Assembly: GCF_018598225.1 (NCBI RefSeq)
Contig: NZ_JAHESF010000008.1
Span: forward strand, 186,001 to 250,000
Origin: Chryseosolibacter histidinae
GTDB lineage: Bacteria > Bacteroidota > Bacteroidia > Cytophagales > Cyclobacteriaceae
Direction: 5' to 3'
DNA length: 64,000 nt
The position numbers and the translations under genes are program-made. Of this stretch, positions 61,088-64,000 are shown piece by piece; position 1 is the stretch's first letter, and every line of letters starts with the position of its first letter. Below the pieces are notes generated by a model. That model was given only the letters and a program-made list of their open reading frames with translations, searched no databases and was not told the DNA's origin.

Positions 61088-62254
61088 GTGTCTGACCGTT
61101 ACAACCAGCGCGGGGTTTCTGCCTCCAAAGAAGATGTTCACCAGGCCATCAGCAAACTGGACAAGGGCTTATATCCCAAAGCTTTCTGCAAGATCGTGCC
61201 CGATTATTTGGGCAATGACGAGGAATATTGCGCTGTGATGCACGCAGATGGCGCCGGTACAAAATCGTCGCTGGCGTATATCTACTGGAAAGAAACGGGA
61301 GATCTCTCGGTATGGAAAGGTATTGCACAGGACGCCATCGTTATGAACATTGACGACCTGTTGTGCGTAGGCGCCACTGAAAACATTCTGCTCTCATCCA
61401 CCATCGGCAGGAACAAAAATCTCATCCCCGGTGAAGTGATCGCCGCCATCATCAACGGCACCGAAGAAGTGCTGGCCATGCTGCGCAAACACGGTCTCAA
61501 CATCATCAGCACCGGTGGCGAGACCGCAGACCTCGGCGACCTGGTGCGCACCATCGTGGTAGACAGCACCGTGGTATGCCGCATGAAACGCAACCATGTG
61601 ATCGACAACAGCAGGATCAAAGCCGGCAATGTTATCGTGGGCTTATCGTCGTTCGGACAAGCCGCCTACGAAGACGAATACAACGGAGGCATGGGCAGCA
61701 ATGGCCTTACTTCCGCGCGGCACGATGTGTTCAACAACGAATATGCTTCGAAATATCCCGAGACCTACGATAGGGATGTTCCCGCCAAGCTCATCTATTC
61801 CGGGTCGTACAAAGTGACCGATAAATCCAATGGCACGGATGTGAATGTAGGCAAGCTCGTATTATCACCTACCCGCACCTACGCACCCATTATCGTTGAG
61901 GTGCTTACGCGATATCGCAGGCTCATCCACGGCATGGTGCACTGCAGCGGCGGCGCGCAAACCAAGGTGCTTCACTTCATCGATAACCTGCACGTGATCA
62001 AAGACAATCTGTTCGATGTGCCACCTTTATTCCGGATCATCCGCGAGCAGAGCGGCACCGAATGGAAAGAAATGTACAAGGTCTTCAACATGGGCCACCG
62101 CATGGAGCTCTATGTAGACGAAGAGCTGGCCCCCGAGATCATCCGCATCTCCGAAAATTTTGGCGTAGAAGCCCGCATCATCGGTAGAGTAGAACCTTCA
62201 ACCCAAAAGAAAGTTACAATCAAGAGTGAGTTCGGAGAGTTCGTCTATTCGTAA
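61088..62254 (+). CDS. purM: Phosphoribosylformylglycinamidine cyclo-ligase (AIR synthetase)
   Basis: Fifth step of purine synthesis: ATP-dependent closure of FGAM to AIR. 388 residues. AIRS N-domain with HADGAGTKSSLAYIYWK, DAIVMNIDDLLCVGA and GETADLGDLV (substrate and metal site); C-domain with GMVHCSGGAQTKVL and FNMGHRMELYVDEELAPEI. Starts with GTG (MSDRYNQRGVSASKEDVH), which fits relatives; no in-frame ATG precedes it. Longer than E. coli PurM (345), as usual for this branch of Bacteroidota. It stands alone, not in a pur operon. Confidence 0.95.
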   Translation: MSDRYNQRGVSASKEDVHQAISKLDKGLYPKAFCKIVPDYLGNDEEYCAVMHADGAGTKSSLAYIYWKETGDLSVWKGIAQDAIVMNIDDLLCVGATENILLSSTIGRNKNLIPGEVIAAIINGTEEVLAMLRKHGLNIISTGGETADLGDLVRTIVVDSTVVCRMKRNHVIDNSRIKAGNVIVGLSSFGQAAYEDEYNGGMGSNGLTSARHDVFNNEYASKYPETYDRDVPAKLIYSGSYKVTDKSNGTDVNVGKLVLSPTRTYAPIIVEVLTRYRRLIHGMVHCSGGAQTKVLHFIDNLHVIKDNLFDVPPLFRIIREQSGTEWKEMYKVFNMGHRMELYVDEELAPEIIRISENFGVEARIIGRVEPSTQKKVTIKSEFGEFVYS

Positions 62255-62426
62255 GTACGAAGTACGATTTACGAGGTACGATTTGATCTCCTATAGAAGG
62301 TAATGCTTCGTGTATGCACACCGTTTCCCCAAACGGTAGGCGTTCTCCTTGCTTCTTAATTCTTACTCCTTACTACTTTTCATACACTCCTCTTCTGGCT
62401 CCTGACTCCTTGCTTCTAACTTCTGA
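62253..62426. repeat. Three word arrays after purM
   Basis: AAGTACGAAGTACGATTTAC words (62253-62286) start at the stop codon of purM; TGCTTCTTAATTCTTACTCC words (62350-62380) and TTCTGGCTCCTGACTCC words (62390-62426) follow. The last two are inverse versions of the arrays at 60091-60164. No gene. Confidence 0.8.
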
Positions 62427-62479
62427 TTTTTGGCCCCTCATTTGCATTTATCCCCGTGAAGGGATTTAACCCCGAGAAT

Positions 62480-63016
62480 ATGAGAACGAAAAGCACAATT
62501 TTTTCACTGCTCATGAGTTTGGCAGTAATCGGTGTTTCAATGGATGCAGTGGCGCAAGGACGAGGAAGAGACAAAGGCCGGGATGATGATAACCATGAAC
62601 GGCATGGCAACAACGGGCACGACGATCGTGACCATCACGACAGTTACAGCAACAACAGGAGAGACCATGACCATGACAGGGATCGTCACCATCACCATGA
62701 TTACAGGAGACGCGACGTGCACATTCACTATCACGACCGTTATTGTGGTCACAGGCCCGTGGTAGTACATCATCATCACAATCGCCCGCGGTATATCTAC
62801 TATCGCGATTACGATGTATACTATGACTTCCAGCGGAGCGTTTACATATCGTACGCCGGAAACAACTGGACAGTGAGCGCAGCACTTCCCGTAGCCATGC
62901 GCCATGTTAACGTACGCACAACAAGAAGTTATGAAGTAGACTACTACAACGACGATATGCCCTCCTATCTTGAAAGGAGCAGGCCATCTTGCGGACGGGA
63001 GTTTAATGGTTGGTAA
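62480..63016 (+). CDS. His-rich exported protein
   Basis: 178 residues from ATG 62480. Signal peptide (TIFSLLMSLAVIGVSMDAVAQ). Residues about 24-105 are extremely rich in His, Asp and Arg (HDDRDHHDSYSN; DRDRHHHHDYRRRD; HIHYHDRYCGHRPVVVHHHH), likely to bind Zn, Ni or Cu. The C-terminal part (YDFQRSVYISYAGNNWTVSAALP) is a small beta region seen in exported Bacteroidota proteins. Function unknown; metal storage or cell-envelope binding is possible. A strong terminator follows. Confidence 0.85.
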   Translation: MRTKSTIFSLLMSLAVIGVSMDAVAQGRGRDKGRDDDNHERHGNNGHDDRDHHDSYSNNRRDHDHDRDRHHHHDYRRRDVHIHYHDRYCGHRPVVVHHHHNRPRYIYYRDYDVYYDFQRSVYISYAGNNWTVSAALPVAMRHVNVRTTRSYEVDYYNDDMPSYLERSRPSCGREFNGW

Positions 63017-63039
63017 GGTTATTATTAACCCCGTTAGCG

Positions 63040-63067
63040 AAGGCAGTCATCGTGACTGCCTTTTTTT
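63040..63067 (+). terminator. Terminator of the His-rich gene
   Basis: AAGGCAGTCA and TGACTGCCTT form a 10-bp stem around TCG, followed by a run of T (63061-63067). Confidence 0.92.
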
Positions 63068-63102
63068 ATGCTTAGTTGTCGGATCACTGCGGGCATTTGT
63101 TT

Positions 63103-63155
63103 AGTCGTCGGACCATCGCGCACTACCCCCGACGCATGCCAGTGGTCTGACGACT
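63103..63155. repeat. 13-bp inverted repeat between the His-rich gene and the aminopeptidase
   Basis: AGTCGTCGGACCA (63103-63115) and TGGTCTGACGACT (63143-63155) pair with one G-U, around a 27-base loop. A partial extra copy of the left arm (AGTTGTCGGATCA) lies at about 63074. No U-run, so not a terminator. Confidence 0.65.
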
Positions 63156-63263
63156 GCTCATCGCGCGGAAGTTACTTCCACAACCCGGCCTGACGAAGCA
63201 TCGTTGCTGCTTTCGCTTCATCAAAAAGTTTCCGTTCTTGCAGGCAGAAAAAATACTCAACGC

Positions 63264-64000
63264 ATGTTCTCAAAAATATCCGGTTTCGTGATCGCGCTCA
63301 TGATCGTGAGCGGCTGCGGAACCAAAACAACACCGGAAAAAATCGTTATGCCACAAGATCCACATTCATTCGCCAAACCTTCTGAAGCCAAAGTCACGCA
63401 CCTGAGCTGGAAGGCCACGGTCAGCTTCGACACCAAAACGATCAGCGCCACGGCTTCGTGGAAAATAGAAGCCACACCCGATGCCGATGTGATCATCCTC
63501 GACACCAAGGGACTCACCATACAGAAAGTGACCCTCGACAATGACCAACCCACTCAGTTCAAGCTCGCTGACAATGACGCCATTCTGGGGCAGGCGCTCG
63601 CGGTGCTGATCAAACCGGGAACAAAAGTGGTGAACATACAATACGAGACCAGTCCTGATGCCGAGGCGCTGCAATGGCTCAGCGCTCAGCAGACCGCAGG
63701 CAAGAAGTTTCCGTTCCTCTTCACACAGTCGCAGGCTATCCTGGCCCGCAGCTGGGTACCTTGCCAGGACTCGCCGGGCATCCGCTTCACCTACGATGCA
63801 GAGGTCACCGTTCCCAAAGACCTGCTGGCACTGATGAGCGCCTCCAATCCGAAAGACAAGAACAACACAGGCACTTACCGTTTTGAAATGAAACAACCTA
63901 TCTCGTCATACCTGCTGGCGCTGGCGGTAGGCGATGTAGCCTTCAAACCTATTAGCGAACGGGCTGGTATTTATGCTGAGCATTCTTTACTAGACACAGC
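63264..64000 (+). CDS. M1-family aminopeptidase (leukotriene A4 hydrolase-like), N-terminal part
   Basis: The gene runs off the window; 245 residues are visible. Lipobox in MIVSGCGTK (Cys18), so an exported lipoprotein. The visible part is the N-terminal beta domain of M1 metallopeptidases: SHLSWK-type strand (VTHLSWKATVSFDTKTISATASWKIE), LDTKGLTI, and the conserved SWVPCQDSPGIRFTYDAEVTVPKDLLALMSA and QPISSYLLALAVGDVAFKPISER. These match the LTA4H/cold-active aminopeptidase group. The HExxH zinc site lies beyond the window. Confidence 0.93.
   Translation, partial: MFSKISGFVIALMIVSGCGTKTTPEKIVMPQDPHSFAKPSEAKVTHLSWKATVSFDTKTISATASWKIEATPDADVIILDTKGLTIQKVTLDNDQPTQFKLADNDAILGQALAVLIKPGTKVVNIQYETSPDAEALQWLSAQQTAGKKFPFLFTQSQAILARSWVPCQDSPGIRFTYDAEVTVPKDLLALMSASNPKDKNNTGTYRFEMKQPISSYLLALAVGDVAFKPISERAGIYAEHSLLDT

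Overview
The window is chromosomal DNA from a member of the Bacteroidota, most likely the Cytophagales/Chitinophagales side of the phylum (inference). The signs are SusC/SusD pairs, a hybrid two-component regulator, TonB receptors with an N-terminal carboxypeptidase-like domain, lone MacB/FtsX-type permeases, AraC regulators with N-terminal membrane segments, Bacteroidota promoter boxes (TAnnTTTG) and few Shine-Dalgarno sites. There is no rRNA and no CRISPR array. No transposase or integrase was recognised.

Layout. 1-9.7 kb is a polysaccharide utilisation locus: a 5'-truncated hybrid histidine kinase/AraC regulator, SusC, SusD and a secreted GH30 glycosidase. 9.9-11.1 kb encodes a membrane AraC regulator. 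11.5-19.6 kb holds a complete TolC/adaptor/RND efflux operon, then an AraC protein with a CxxC N-terminal domain, a heavy-metal-associated (HMA) protein and a DUF2652 protein. 19.7-32.6 kb is a mixed set: lipoprotein, a 49-residue basic protein, a frameshifted FtsX permease, serine hydrolase, alpha/beta hydrolase, GH32 fructanase, DoxX/AraC pair, START-like protein, TPR protein and an ECF sigma factor beside an SDR protein that has lost its catalytic residues. 33.5-41.4 kb is more AT-rich and looks accessory: an Apea-type HEPN protein, a cold-shock-domain fusion, unknown proteins, two divergent XRE regulators over a palindromic operator, a DUF6922-like protein and a sulfatase-modifying-factor-like protein. 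It ends at tRNA-Leu and tRNA-Gly.

42-52.4 kb contains DinB, AraC and DUF4440 genes, a small phospholipid operon (methyltransferase, VanZ-like, diacylglycerol kinase), a P460-type cytochrome with a CX3CH motif, a membrane-anchored HTH protein, an FtsX permease and a fatty-acid desaturase. 52.8-64 kb has a TonB receptor, a Crp/Fnr regulator, core genes (mutS, a SpoU RNA methyltransferase, purM), an exported SAM methyltransferase, a His-rich secreted protein and the start of an M1 aminopeptidase.

The most unusual feature is not a gene. At least ten intergenic gaps carry arrays built from short permuted words (AGTCAGGAGCC, GGCAACCGG, AAGTACGAGG, GGAGTAAG, GCAAAGACC and others). Several occur as inverted pairs that bound a 200-290 bp segment, and one pair is enclosed by a perfect 12-bp terminal inverted repeat. 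These look like non-autonomous mobile or structured elements and are the best candidate for something undescribed.
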